Source: JACPRL01 sp035573715 (lineage in GTDB: Bacteria; Acidobacteriota; Terriglobia; Acidiferrales; 2-02-FULL-67-57). From it: DNA of 64,000 bases. Shown here one piece after another: positions 23,081 through 31,659 of this stretch (position 1 is its first letter; the number at the start of each line of letters is the position of its first letter). Location of the stretch: the NCBI GenBank assembly GCA_035573715.1, contig DATLZZ010000002.1:62001-126000 (forward strand), in the 5' to 3' direction. Below the pieces are notes generated by a model that ran no database searches, was not told the DNA's origin, and saw only the letters and a list, made by a program, of their open reading frames with translations. Position numbers and translations under genes: made by a program.

Positions 23081-23266
23081 TCAGGAGCGCGAGGGGCGCT
23101 CGTCATCTGTGTCCGGGGCGCGCACGGAAGTGGAGTCCGGCACGCGATAGCGTTCGTCGGCCCAGTTGCCGAGGTCGAGCAGGCGGCAGCGCGCGCTGCA
23201 AAAGGGAAAGTCTGGGTCACGCTCGGAGTCAGTCAGCTTGCGGCAGATGGGGCAGTTGAGTTGCAT
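23081..23266 (-). CDS. yacG: YacG-like zinc-ribbon protein (DNA gyrase inhibitor family)
   Basis: 61 aa. Zinc ligands Cys5, Cys8, Cys23 and Cys27 in the YacG pattern CPIC...PFCSARCRLLDLGNW, followed by an acidic tail. E. coli YacG binds gyrase B and inhibits it; whether this homologue does so is unknown. ATG 23266 is preferred over an in-frame TTG 12 bases upstream. Coupled to pgpA. Confidence 0.88.
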   Translation of the reverse strand: MQLNCPICRKLTDSERDPDFPFCSARCRLLDLGNWADERYRVPDSTSVRAPDTDDERPSRS

Positions 23267-23293
23267 GTACTCTTGCAAATCCTAGCACGGTGC

Positions 23294-25465
23294 TCAGGTG
23301 CGCGACCGCCAGGCACGCACGTCGCGCAGCAACTCAGCTAGACGGGCCGCGGGCGCCACCTGTTCGCCGAAGCGCGTCTGGTTATAGAGTGCGGTGAATT
23401 CCCGCACGTGCGCGGCGAGCTCCGGTGGTGGCAGAGAAGCCGCAAACTCGAGCGGCGTTTGGGCTCCTCTCTTGCGGTAGCCTTTGCGGCGGAGCGTGCC
23501 GAGCAGGCGCGAATAGAGCAGCGTGGCCTCGCGCGGGCTCAGCGCCCGCGCGCCGCGGCGACGCAGCAGCCAGGAGCTGCGTGCCCAGTCAAGGAGCTCT
23601 CGTCCGTGCAGGAGCAGTACCACGCCCACGCCCGCCAGCAGCAACACCGGCAGCATCAGCGGGCTGCTGAGAACCGTATCGAAAACGTTGTACATCTGGT
23701 TGGTGGCCTGGCGGCGCTTCTGGCGCAGCCAGCGGCGTGCCTCCCAGCCTTCTGAAACGAAGCTGCGCGCCAGCATGCGCTGGTGGATGTCGTCGTACTG
23801 CACCACCCACTCATCCCACCAGAGGTCAATGGTATCGACGTAGTGCGCCAGCGTCGTGAGCCACCCTTCGGCTTCCGCATTGGGATCGGGTGGCGTGGGG
23901 TCGAACTCTACCCAGCCTGCGCCGGGAAAATAGACTTCCACCCAGGTGTGTGCGTGGCTGGCGCGCACGATGTAGCTCTCGGCCACCTCGTTGTACTCGC
24001 CGGTGAGGAAGCCGTTTACCAATCGCGAGGGAATGCCCTGCGTGCGCAGCATCACCACCATGGCGGCGGCGAAATACTCGCAGTGGCCCTTGCGGCGGAC
24101 CAGGAGAAAGCTGGCGATGGGGTCGTCTTCGGGCTCGGTGGGGAGATCGAGCGTGTAACCGAACTGCGAGCGCAAGTAGCGCTCGAGCGCCGACGCTTTG
24201 TCGTAGGGATTGTCGAAGCGGGCGGTCACCTGCTGGGTCAACTCGACCACGCGCGGATCAACCTCCGGCAACTGCAGGTAGATCCGGCGGATGTTTTCTG
24301 GATAGCCGGTGGGGCTGGCGCGCAACGCGTCCGGCTGCGGCCGGCTGGTGTCGGAGACAACGTCGTAGCTCTGAAGCGCAAAGCTGGATCGGCGGTTGAA
24401 GATGGAGCCGGTTTCATCCTGTCCGAGCTGGCGGAAGCGCCCGCTGATTTCAAGTGGGACGGTTGCGGCAAACATTGCCGAGGTCGCCAGTGGCTCGAGC
24501 AGCACGCGGTAGCGCAGCCGCCGCGGGCGTGCGGGCTTGCCTTCCCGAAAGGGCGCGCGCGGAAATACGAAACGCTCGGCGAAGGATTCCACCGGAGGCA
24601 CGTAGCGAGTGTGCGTGATCCACCGCTTGCCGTCGAACTGGCTCAAAGCAATGCCGCGCCACTTCAGTCCCGCGAGGCTGCCGGCGTCGCCATCCGTGGG
24701 GCGAATCCGCATCACCACCGTCGGGTCGCGTTTGATGCTGCCGATGTCGCCCAGCGAGACTTCGTTCGAGAAACCGCTGATTTGCTCGGGCTGGGGACCG
24801 TAGACGCCCATGTAGCCGGCGGTCACACGCGGCAGTAGGAAGAACCAGATGACCGAGAGTACCAGCGTGCTCATGGCCACCGTGGTTGAAGTCACCAGCA
24901 GCGAGCGCTCCAGCCGTCGGCCGATCGTTGTGCCCATGGGCACCGGCGCCGACCGCGCTCGCTCCATCCCGCGCTTGATTTCGAAGCTGATGAAGGTGGA
25001 GACGCCGACGGTCAGAAAGAGAAGGAAAAAGACCAAGAAGGTCAGGTCGACCGTCAGCGTAGCCGCAGCCAGGATTTGGAGAAACGCGATAAGCGTCAGC
25101 CAGAGGTAGTCGCGATTGCTGCGCGCCGAAAAAACTTTCATCACAGCGAGGAAGAGAACTAGGTGCGCGGTGGCGGGAATCAGGCCATCCGGCCAGCCGC
25201 CGGAAAGCAGGTTGAAGTCAATCAGGTAGAAGAGAAAGTAGGCGGCGGTGAAGGCGCGCACGGTCTTCGGCGAAAGCTCGGGCTCGCGGTGCGCGCGGTA
25301 GCGCAGCGCCTTGACGATGAGCGTCAGTGACATGACGACTGTGGAAGTGAGGTCGAGGTTGCCGGTTGAAGCCAGCGAGAGGAAGCTCACTGTCAACAGC
25401 AGGAACAGCGACACCTCGAAGTAGCGGTGCACCACCGAGCTCCGCGGAAGCGCTGCTGTCGTCAT
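23294..25465 (-). CDS. TgpA-like membrane transglutaminase (DUF3488-transglutaminase-DUF4129)
   Basis: 723 aa. The N-terminal third has about six TM helices (DUF3488-like). A periplasmic transglutaminase core contains the Cys in RRKGHCEYFAAAMVVMLR (about residue 462), His in SHAHTWVEVYFPGAGWVEFD (about 504) and Asp in FDPTPPD (about 521). One further TM near residue 615 is followed by a cytoplasmic DUF4129-like tail. The family usually sits with DUF58 and MoxR, as here, though mutY separates them. Start ATG 25465 overlaps the mutY stop as ATGA. The substrate is unknown. Confidence 0.93.
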   Translation of the reverse strand: MTTAALPRSSVVHRYFEVSLFLLLTVSFLSLASTGNLDLTSTVVMSLTLIVKALRYRAHREPELSPKTVRAFTAAYFLFYLIDFNLLSGGWPDGLIPATAHLVLFLAVMKVFSARSNRDYLWLTLIAFLQILAAATLTVDLTFLVFFLLFLTVGVSTFISFEIKRGMERARSAPVPMGTTIGRRLERSLLVTSTTVAMSTLVLSVIWFFLLPRVTAGYMGVYGPQPEQISGFSNEVSLGDIGSIKRDPTVVMRIRPTDGDAGSLAGLKWRGIALSQFDGKRWITHTRYVPPVESFAERFVFPRAPFREGKPARPRRLRYRVLLEPLATSAMFAATVPLEISGRFRQLGQDETGSIFNRRSSFALQSYDVVSDTSRPQPDALRASPTGYPENIRRIYLQLPEVDPRVVELTQQVTARFDNPYDKASALERYLRSQFGYTLDLPTEPEDDPIASFLLVRRKGHCEYFAAAMVVMLRTQGIPSRLVNGFLTGEYNEVAESYIVRASHAHTWVEVYFPGAGWVEFDPTPPDPNAEAEGWLTTLAHYVDTIDLWWDEWVVQYDDIHQRMLARSFVSEGWEARRWLRQKRRQATNQMYNVFDTVLSSPLMLPVLLLAGVGVVLLLHGRELLDWARSSWLLRRRGARALSPREATLLYSRLLGTLRRKGYRKRGAQTPLEFAASLPPPELAAHVREFTALYNQTRFGEQVAPAARLAELLRDVRAWRSRT

Positions 25466-26469
25466 CCGCGACTCTCCAGTGCGGTGAGGATCTTGCGCGT
25501 GGCCGCGCCGACACCGAGCTTCGCGATGTCCTTTGGTTCCACCCACCGGCCCGGCGTCGTGCCCTTGCGCTCGATGCGTCCCTCGTACACACGCAGTGCC
25601 AGGTTGCGCGCCGTCATCTCGTGCGCGACGCGGTCGACAAACCGCAGTTGCTTCGCGCCCAGCCGGCGCGCCAGCGCCGCCGGACTGCGGCTCGCCGCAT
25701 AGGGAAAATGCCAGAGACCAGAGAAAACTCCGTCGGGCTCGCGCACCAGAAGGACGCGGCCATTCCGACGTGCGATGAGAACGTTGAGCGTGGTGGTCGG
25801 TCGCACGCGATTGTTGCGGCGTAGCCCGAACTGGCGCTCCATGCCCGCTTGTCGCGCGGCACAGAGTCTTTCGAGCGGGCACTCGGCGCAGCGAGGAACT
25901 CGCGGCAGGCAAATCGTCGAACCCAGCTCCATCAGCGCCTGGTTGAAGTCGCCCGGCCGTCGCGGGTCGACGAGCTTGTCAGCCAGTGGCTGCAAAGCAG
26001 AACGGTTGTTCGGGTCGGCGTCACACAGGCGAAAGAGGCGCACCAGCACGCGGGCGACATTTCCATCCACCACCGCTACCGGATTTTGGTAGGCGATGCT
26101 GAGAATGGCGCGGGCGGTGTAGGCGCCGATGCCGGGCAGCGCCAGCGCTGCGTCCAGGGAATCGGGGAAGCATCCATTGTGCTCGCGCACGATTCGCTTG
26201 GCGGCCTCGTGCAGGTTGCGAGCACGGGAGTAGTAGCCGAGGCCGGCCCAGAGCCGCAGCACCGAGCCGAGCCGCGCCCGCGCCAGCTTGTGCACCGTGG
26301 GGAACACGCGCAGGAAACGATGGTAGTAGGAAATCACCGTCGGCACGCGTGTCTGCTGCAACATTATCTCGGCCACCCAGATGCGATACGGGTCTCTCGT
26401 CCGTCGCCACGGCAGGTCGCGCTTGTTCGTGTCGAACCAGAGAAGAAGAGCTTGGCGCACGCGTCTCAT
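25462..26469 (-). CDS. mutY: A/G-specific adenine DNA glycosylase
   Basis: Removes adenine mispaired with 8-oxoguanine. 335 aa. Catalytic Glu in VAEIMLQQTRVPTV, helix-hairpin-helix LPGIGAYTARAIL, catalytic Asp in VAVVDGNVARVLVR, and the [4Fe-4S] ligands in CLPRVPRCAECPLERLC. A C-terminal NUDIX-like 8-oxoG-recognition domain follows (about 225-335). Starts at ATG 26469, overlapping the DUF58 stop as ATGA. An upstream in-frame start would run into DUF58. Its position inside the DUF58-TgpA pair is unusual. Confidence 0.96.
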   Translation of the reverse strand: MRRVRQALLLWFDTNKRDLPWRRTRDPYRIWVAEIMLQQTRVPTVISYYHRFLRVFPTVHKLARARLGSVLRLWAGLGYYSRARNLHEAAKRIVREHNGCFPDSLDAALALPGIGAYTARAILSIAYQNPVAVVDGNVARVLVRLFRLCDADPNNRSALQPLADKLVDPRRPGDFNQALMELGSTICLPRVPRCAECPLERLCAARQAGMERQFGLRRNNRVRPTTTLNVLIARRNGRVLLVREPDGVFSGLWHFPYAASRSPAALARRLGAKQLRFVDRVAHEMTARNLALRVYEGRIERKGTTPGRWVEPKDIAKLGVGAATRKILTALESRG

Positions 26470-27845
26470 TGCAGCGAGTCCATGAATACGAAGTAGGACG
26501 AGGTCCACAATGCCGTTGGGATCGAACCCCGCGAGCGGGCAGTGACAATGATCTTGAAGGTGTCGACCTCATCAGTCAGCGACTCGAGAAACTTGTTGTC
26601 GGCGCCCGCCTGCGGCTCAACCAGCGCCAGGTGGCGCAGGATGTTATAGATGATTTCACCGGCGCTGGCCATTCGCGTTCTCATTGCCGGGCTGCGGAAC
26701 ATCATCTGGGCGTCAATCTCGTTGAAGTGCCAGGCGAGGCAGGCGCAGAAAGTGACGCCCCGCTCGAAGCGCGCCAGCTCGCCAGGGCCTCGCGGGTCGC
26801 CGGCGAGGAAGTTGTCGAAGATCAGCTCGACGCGGCGCTCGTCCTCGCGGGCAAACTCGCGCACCTTGAGTGCCTGCGCCTTGGCCGAGGCTTTCCAGTC
26901 GAGATGCCGCGCCGGGTCGCCTGGCTGGAAATCGCGAATGGTGTAGAGGTCGTGGCCGCGCCCGCGGAAGTAGCTTTCCAGCTCGCCGCTGATGAGCGGC
27001 AAAATCTCATAGAACTCTTCGGTCGGTTGCACCGGCGGGTAGACCACCACCTCGTTCGCGGCCTCGAGCTTGCGGGTCTTTTGCAGAAAGCCGAACGGGA
27101 ACTTGCTACTGACGCTGAAGGTGTCCTGGGCGTAGCGGCCGCGGCGCGGGAAAACCAGTTCGACCTGTTGAGTGAGCCATTTGTTGCGCGGGATGTAGGG
27201 GAAGTAGACCGGCTGGTCGAGCACACGGCGTGGCGGCGGCGCCTGCTTCTTCCTGCCATTCTTCGATTCGGGACTGCTGACCAGCAGCGAGAATGATGGC
27301 AGCGTGAGCTTGCGGTTGTTGAGCGTGAGCGAGGCCAGCACCGGTCGCTGGGCGAAGATGTGCTCCGGCAGCTCGAGGCTGAGCTCGATGCCCGTGAGCA
27401 CCATCCGCGAGACGGTGCCCGAGACCAGAATACCCGAGATCAGGGCCGAGACAACGATGTAGAGCAGGTTGTTGCCCGTGTTCAGCGCCGCGAGTGCGAT
27501 GATGAAGATGGCGGAGAGGTAGACGCCGCCCTCGCGCGTGAACTTGTAGTTGATTTCGTAGATGAGCCAGCGCAGCGGCGTGTTGACCGCCATGCGCGGC
27601 ACCAGCCGCACGGCAACGTAGAAGGAGATAAGCAAGGCTAGCGAGTGCAGCGATGCGCCCCAGCGCCAGAGCCCGCGGTCAATCAGTCCCGCGCCGTGCA
27701 GCGCCAACACCATGGCGATGCTGAGCAGGAAGATGGAAAGCAGGAAGTTTTTGGCGCCGCTCCAGTCGTAGTCGGGCTCGAAGTAGGGTGCGGCGCGCTT
27801 CAGTGCCGAATAGCGCAGGCAGAACTGGCGCAGTCGCTCGCGCAT
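26466..27845 (-). CDS. DUF58 family membrane protein
   Basis: 459 aa. About four TM helices in the first 155 residues are followed by a beta-rich region and the DUF58 hallmark YTIRDFQPGDPARHLDWKAS with KVREFAREDERRVELIFDN, the start of a VWA-like fold. Partner of the MoxR AAA+ ATPase encoded eight bases upstream. MoxR-DUF58-transglutaminase sets are thought to assemble or activate envelope enzymes, but no reaction is known for this protein. Confidence 0.93.
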   Translation of the reverse strand: MRERLRQFCLRYSALKRAAPYFEPDYDWSGAKNFLLSIFLLSIAMVLALHGAGLIDRGLWRWGASLHSLALLISFYVAVRLVPRMAVNTPLRWLIYEINYKFTREGGVYLSAIFIIALAALNTGNNLLYIVVSALISGILVSGTVSRMVLTGIELSLELPEHIFAQRPVLASLTLNNRKLTLPSFSLLVSSPESKNGRKKQAPPPRRVLDQPVYFPYIPRNKWLTQQVELVFPRRGRYAQDTFSVSSKFPFGFLQKTRKLEAANEVVVYPPVQPTEEFYEILPLISGELESYFRGRGHDLYTIRDFQPGDPARHLDWKASAKAQALKVREFAREDERRVELIFDNFLAGDPRGPGELARFERGVTFCACLAWHFNEIDAQMMFRSPAMRTRMASAGEIIYNILRHLALVEPQAGADNKFLESLTDEVDTFKIIVTARSRGSIPTALWTSSYFVFMDSLQ

Positions 27846-27853
27846 GGCAGCTT

Positions 27854-28825
27854 CTAGAGCGGAACCTCGGTGGCGTCGACAATTTCCTGCAGTATGGCGG
27901 CGGCGAGGTCGCCCTTGCGCAGCGTGGAGGCGTAGCGGGGGTTGATGACCACGCGGTGGGCGAAGACGGGGACGACCAGGCGCTTGAAGTCATCCGGCAC
28001 GCAGAAGCTGCGGCCCTCGATAAAGGCCAGCGCCTGACTGGCGCGGCGGAGCATCTGAGCTCCGCGGGGGCTAACGCCGAGGGTCAAGTGCTCGGTTTCG
28101 CGGGTGCGTTTGACGATGGCCAGGGTGTAGTCAAGCAGCGAGTCATCCACCCGCACCGACTGTACCTGGTCCTGAAGCTCGGCAACGTCGTCGGCGGGCA
28201 GCAGCGGCTGGAGGCGCTCGAGCGCCGCCTGCGGCTCGCTTTCCGTGCGCAGAATTTCCTTTTCGCTCTCGGCTTCGGGGTAGCCCATGCGGACGCGCAG
28301 CAGGAAGCGGTCGAGCTGTGACTCGGGTAGTGGGTAGGTGCCGTGGTGCTCGATGGGGTTCTGCGTCGCCAGCACCAGAAACGGCCGGGGCAGGGGATAG
28401 GTTCGGTTCTCGACTGTGACCTGATTCTCGTTCATCGCTTCCAGCAGCGCCGACTGCGTCTTGGGCGTGGTGCGGTTGATTTCGTCGGCCAGCACCACGT
28501 TGGCGAAGACGGGGCCGGGCTTGAACTCGAAGGAGTGCTCGCGGGAATTGTAGATGGTAATGCCGACGACGTCGGAGGGCAGCAGGTCGGAGGTGAACTG
28601 GATGCGCTGGAAGGTGCAGTTGAAACAGCGGGCCAGGGCGCGGGCCAGCATCGTCTTGCCGACGCCAGGGACGTCTTCGATAAGCAGGTGGCCGCGGGCC
28701 AGCAGGGCGACCAGCGTCAGCTTGATGACGTCGTCCTTGCCCTTGATGACCGTGCCGATGGCGCGCTGCAGCTCGGCAAGCTGCTGCGTTCGCGAAGCTC
28801 CCTCGGCTGTTCTGGTGTACTCCAT
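27854..28825 (-). CDS. MoxR-family AAA+ ATPase
   Basis: 323 aa. Walker A in EDVPGVGKTMLARALA, MoxR-typical FQRIQFTSDLLPSDVVG, Walker B VVLADEINRTTPKTQSALLE, sensor 1 VLATQNPIEHHGTYPLPESQ and arginine finger LDRFLLRV. First gene of the moxR-DUF58-mutY-tgpA run. Expected role: chaperone-like ATPase acting with DUF58. Transcribed away from the tRNA-Val gene. Confidence 0.96.
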   Translation of the reverse strand: MEYTRTAEGASRTQQLAELQRAIGTVIKGKDDVIKLTLVALLARGHLLIEDVPGVGKTMLARALARCFNCTFQRIQFTSDLLPSDVVGITIYNSREHSFEFKPGPVFANVVLADEINRTTPKTQSALLEAMNENQVTVENRTYPLPRPFLVLATQNPIEHHGTYPLPESQLDRFLLRVRMGYPEAESEKEILRTESEPQAALERLQPLLPADDVAELQDQVQSVRVDDSLLDYTLAIVKRTRETEHLTLGVSPRGAQMLRRASQALAFIEGRSFCVPDDFKRLVVPVFAHRVVINPRYASTLRKGDLAAAILQEIVDATEVPL

Positions 28826-28832
28826 CGGCCCC

Positions 28833-28861
28833 TTGTCGACCCCTCGGAACTCGCCTACAAT
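28833..28861 (+). promoter_or_regulatory. Promoter of tRNA-Val
   Basis: TTGTCG (28833-28838), 17-base spacer, TACAAT (28856-28861), nine bases before the mature tRNA 5' end. Confidence 0.7.
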
Positions 28862-28870
28862 TCTTGTCGT

Positions 28871-28945
28871 GGGCGCTTAGCTCAGCGGTGGAGCGCTCCC
28901 CTCACACGGGAGAGGCCACAGGTTCGAATCCTGTAGCGCCCACCA
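28871..28945 (+). tRNA. tRNA-Val (anticodon CAC), CCA encoded
   Basis: 75 bases including CCA. Acceptor GGGCGCT pairs with AGCGCCC. The D arm contains GCTCAGCGGTGGAGC. The anticodon stem CTCCC/GGGAG encloses the loop CTCACAC, giving anticodon CAC. The T arm has ACAGG-TTCGAAT-CCTGT. All arms pair well. Confidence 0.95.
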
Positions 28946-28973
28946 CTCCTTGATGATTCTAGCGGAAAGAGCT

Positions 28974-28998
28974 TCCCGCACGATAGGGGTTTGCGGGA
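28974..28998 (+). terminator. Hairpin downstream of tRNA-Val
   Basis: TCCCGCA (28974-28980) pairs with TGCGGGA (28992-28998) around an 11-base loop. Possible tRNA transcript end; no T-run. Confidence 0.35.
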
Positions 28999-29009
28999 GT
29001 CGGTTCGAA

Positions 29010-29040
29010 GCCGAGATTCTCCGCTTCGCTCAGAATGACA
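29010..29040. repeat. Intergenic repeat of the widespread TCATTCTGAGCGAAGCG type
   Basis: The reverse strand reads TGTCATTCTGAGCGAAGCG followed by GAGAATCTCGG, a motif scattered through intergenic regions of many GC-rich genomes. Read as protein it gives the familiar false peptide HSERSGESR. Only one copy is seen in this window. Confidence 0.45.
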
Positions 29041-29065
29041 ACAGGGGCTGTGGTAGCATCGAGGC

Positions 29066-30112
29066 GTGCGCACGGCCATTCTGGGATTTCCGCAAAGCGG
29101 CAAGACCGCGCTGTTCAAGGCCCTCTGCGGGCCGCAGGTGCATGCCGAAGCCTACGGCGCGCACGTCGGCGTGGCGCGTGTGCCCGATCCGCGCCTGGAC
29201 GCCCTGGCGAAAATCTTCCAGCCGAAAAAGACCAGCTATGTTGCGCTGGAGTTTGTCGACGCGCCGGGCCTGCTGAACGACCCGGAAAAGGACGCCGGGG
29301 TTTTCGGCCAGGTGCGGGGCGCGGAAGCCTTCGCGCACGTGGTGCGGGTGTTTGGCGAGGACGTCAACCCGGCGCGTGACCTCGAGCAACTGGAAACAGA
29401 ATTCCTGGTCGTCGACCTCGACACGGTGACCAAGCGGCTCGAGAAAGTCACCCGCGACATGAAGAAGATTCACACCCCGGAGATTGAGCACGAGCGCGCT
29501 TTGTTGGAGCGCGCCCGCGCGGTGCTGGCGGCCAACCAGCCGCTGCGCGCCGCCGGTTTGAGCGCAGAAGAGGAGCGCGCCCTGCGCGGGTTCATGCTGC
29601 TGAGCGCCAAGCCGGTGCTGGCGGTGCTGAACGTGGGCGACGACGATGCGCCGCGCCTGGAGGAAATCCCGCACCGCTACAACCTCGATTCCTATCGTGC
29701 CCAGCCGGGGGTGGCGGTGACGGAAATCTGCGGGAAGATCGAAAGCGAGCTGGCAGAGCTCGAGGCCACTGAAGCGGCTGAGTTCTTGGTCAGCTATGGA
29801 TTGAAGGAGCCGGCGCGCGACCGCGTTCTGCACACGCTCTACCAGTTGCTGGGCTTCATTACGTTTTTCACTGTGGCGGAGAATGAGTGCCGCGCCTGGG
29901 CTGCGCCGCCGGGCACGGTGGCCGTGGACGCGGCGGGGATGGTACATTCCGACTTCGCCCGGCGCTTCATCAAGGCCGAGGTGGCGCCGTGGAAGGAGCT
30001 GGTGGAGTGCGGTGGGCTGGCGGCGGCGCGCGACAAAGGCCGGGTGCGGCTGGAAGGCAAAGAGTACAAGGTGCACGACGGCGACGTGCTCTACATCCGC
30101 CACACGGCGTAG
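29066..30112 (+). CDS. ychF: YchF/Obg-like GTPase-related protein
   Basis: 348 aa OBG-class P-loop protein. G1 is FPQSGKTALFKAL, a divergent P-loop with Gln-Ser in place of the usual Asn-Val. G3 lies in VDAPGLLNDPEKDAG. The helical insert spans about 105-190. A C-terminal TGS-like domain has LLGFITFFTVAENECRAWA and ARRFIKAEVAPWKELVECGG. YchF proteins bind ATP better than GTP and associate with ribosomes. It is shorter and more diverged than typical YchF (about 363 aa). GTG start lies six bases after a TAGCAT box. Confidence 0.85.
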   Translation: MRTAILGFPQSGKTALFKALCGPQVHAEAYGAHVGVARVPDPRLDALAKIFQPKKTSYVALEFVDAPGLLNDPEKDAGVFGQVRGAEAFAHVVRVFGEDVNPARDLEQLETEFLVVDLDTVTKRLEKVTRDMKKIHTPEIEHERALLERARAVLAANQPLRAAGLSAEEERALRGFMLLSAKPVLAVLNVGDDDAPRLEEIPHRYNLDSYRAQPGVAVTEICGKIESELAELEATEAAEFLVSYGLKEPARDRVLHTLYQLLGFITFFTVAENECRAWAAPPGTVAVDAAGMVHSDFARRFIKAEVAPWKELVECGGLAAARDKGRVRLEGKEYKVHDGDVLYIRHTA

Positions 30113-30171
30113 CTTCAGCGGCTGAAGCCGCTCGTTGTTGGCATAGGTTCCGGCCGGCCTGACGGCCGGCC
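30112..30171 (+). terminator. Two consecutive hairpins between ychF and the ZIP gene
   Basis: GCTTCAG (30112-30118)/CTGAAGC (30122-30128) with a 3-base loop begins at the ychF stop codon. GGCCGGCC (30152-30159)/GGCCGGCC (30164-30171) with a TGAC loop follows. Neither has a T-run; they may slow or end transcription. Confidence 0.4.
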
Positions 30172-30188
30172 CTGACAAAGCATTGTTC

Positions 30189-30917
30189 ATGCAGAATCTA
30201 CAGGTCAGTTTCTTGCTGGGCCTGACGGCTGCAGCCGCCAACGTCTTCGGCGGTTTCATGATCGTGCGCCAGTACTGGCGGCGCGAAGCGCTGAAGTACT
30301 TCATCGCGCTGGGCTCAGGCTTCATGCTGGCGACCTCGCTGCTGGAAATGGTGCCGGAGGGGATCGAGCTGACCGGCAGCGCCGGGCTGACCTTCGTGCT
30401 GGGCGGCTACCTGTTGGTGCATTTCTTCGAGCACACGATGGCGGCGCACCTGCACTTCGGCGAGGAGACGCATCCGGAGGAGTTCGAACGGCCAGCGCGC
30501 GGCTACGCGGCGGCGCTGGGCATGGCCATCCACGCGTTTTTTGACGGCGCCGCCATCGCTGCCGGCTTCATTGTCTCCACCAAGCTCGGTCTGTTGGTGT
30601 TCCTGGCCATCTTTCTGCACAAGATCCCCGACGGCTTCACCATCGCTTCGGTGATGCTGGCCAGCGGACGTGGCCCGAGGGCAGCGCTGGCGGCTTCGGT
30701 GCTAATGGGGGCGACCACGCTGTTGGGTTTGGCGACGATGTGGATCTTGCAGATGCACGTGGCCTTCGGTCTGCTGCTGTCGGCCGGGGCCACGCTCTAC
30801 GTTGCTGCCTCCGATCTGATGCCGGAGGTCAACCGCGAGCCGGGCATCGGCATGGCGGTTTGGGTGTTCGCCGGCGTGGCGCTGATGCTGCTGTTCGGTC
30901 AACTCCTTCCTCTTTGA
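30189..30917 (+). CDS. ZIP-family divalent metal transporter
   Basis: 242 aa, about eight TM helices. The metal-path helices TM4 and TM5 are recognisable as MAIHAFFDGAAIAAGF and FLHKIPDGFTIASVML, each with the ZIP His and acidic residues. A His-containing loop HTMAAHLHFGEETH precedes them. Transports Zn, Fe or Mn inward; the metal is not decided by sequence. Start is ATG 30189 or TTG 30183; neither has a strong SD. Stop and next start overlap as TGATG. Confidence 0.88.
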   Translation: MQNLQVSFLLGLTAAAANVFGGFMIVRQYWRREALKYFIALGSGFMLATSLLEMVPEGIELTGSAGLTFVLGGYLLVHFFEHTMAAHLHFGEETHPEEFERPARGYAAALGMAIHAFFDGAAIAAGFIVSTKLGLLVFLAIFLHKIPDGFTIASVMLASGRGPRAALAASVLMGATTLLGLATMWILQMHVAFGLLLSAGATLYVAASDLMPEVNREPGIGMAVWVFAGVALMLLFGQLLPL

Positions 30918-31636
30918 TGTCCGAGAAGCGTCTCCGCGAGATGGTGAAGAGGGCGGATGAGACTCTGCGTCGCCGTGCGTCGCTGTCCATCGCGCGGGGA
31001 CTCCGGAGGTTCTTCCGGGAACCGGTGGACGCGTATGGCTGGTGGACCGAGGACCTGCGGCGCCTGGCGCGACAAATGCGGCGCGATCTTCTGGCTAGCG
31101 GCGAAGGCGAGTTGCTCCTTCCACTGGCCGAGGAACTTTTTGCTCTGCCGAAAAGTGAACACTGGTCGCTGGGCGTTTTTCTGCTGGAAGGGCGGACGCG
31201 GAAGTGGGGCGAGGCCGAGTTTCGACGGTTGGAGCGCTGGCTGCCTCGGCTGCGCAATTGGAGCGACTGCGACGCGCTGAGCATTTATCTCCTGGGGCCG
31301 ATGATTGTGGCGGAACCTGCGCGGGTCCGGCGCGTGTTCCGGTGGGCGCGCTCGCGGAGTCGCTGGGCGCGTCGCGCCGCTGCGGCCAGCCTGGTCCCGG
31401 CGGCGCGGCGGAGACTTTGTCAGCGAGAGATTCTTCGCCTGGCGGAGAGGCTTCTTGAAGACACGGACGAAATGGTTCAGAAAGGCGTGGGCTGGTTGCT
31501 GCGTGAGGCAGGGAAGGCCCGGCATCCGGGGGTTGTGCCGTTCCTTCTGCGGGTGAGGCGGCGTGCGCCACGCTTGGTGCTGCGGACTGCGTGCGAGAAA
31601 TTGCCTTCGCGCCAGCGCAGGCGTATCCTAAGCTAA
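30917..31636 (+). CDS. AlkD-like HEAT-repeat DNA alkylation repair protein
   Basis: 239 aa, all-helical and very Arg-rich. It matches the AlkC/AlkD layout: VDAYGWWTEDLRRLARQM, LLPLAEELFALPKSEHW, LGVFLLEGRTRKW, then RNWSDCDALSIYLLGPMI carrying the position of the conserved AlkD Trp/Asp region, and KGVGWLLREAGKARHP. AlkD flips and excises positively charged alkylated bases. Translationally coupled to the ZIP transporter by a TGATG overlap, with no obvious shared pathway. Confidence 0.85.
   Translation: MSEKRLREMVKRADETLRRRASLSIARGLRRFFREPVDAYGWWTEDLRRLARQMRRDLLASGEGELLLPLAEELFALPKSEHWSLGVFLLEGRTRKWGEAEFRRLERWLPRLRNWSDCDALSIYLLGPMIVAEPARVRRVFRWARSRSRWARRAAAASLVPAARRRLCQREILRLAERLLEDTDEMVQKGVGWLLREAGKARHPGVVPFLLRVRRRAPRLVLRTACEKLPSRQRRRILS
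31601..31629 (+). promoter_or_regulatory. Promoter of the STAS gene, inside the end of the AlkD-like gene
   Basis: TTGCCT (31601-31606), 17-base spacer, TATCCT (31624-31629), 30 bases before the start codon. Confidence 0.5.
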
Positions 31637-31659
31637 CGCCAACCCGCTGGGAGGTAGTT

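Noticed and set aside
23294..25912. 872-codon reading of the TgpA gene
   Set aside because: The first 149 codons lie in the wrong frame of mutY; ATG 25465 overlapping the mutY stop is the natural start.
28882..29118. 78-codon reverse frame containing HSERSGESR
   Set aside because: Translation of the tRNA gene and an intergenic repeat; a classic false ORF.
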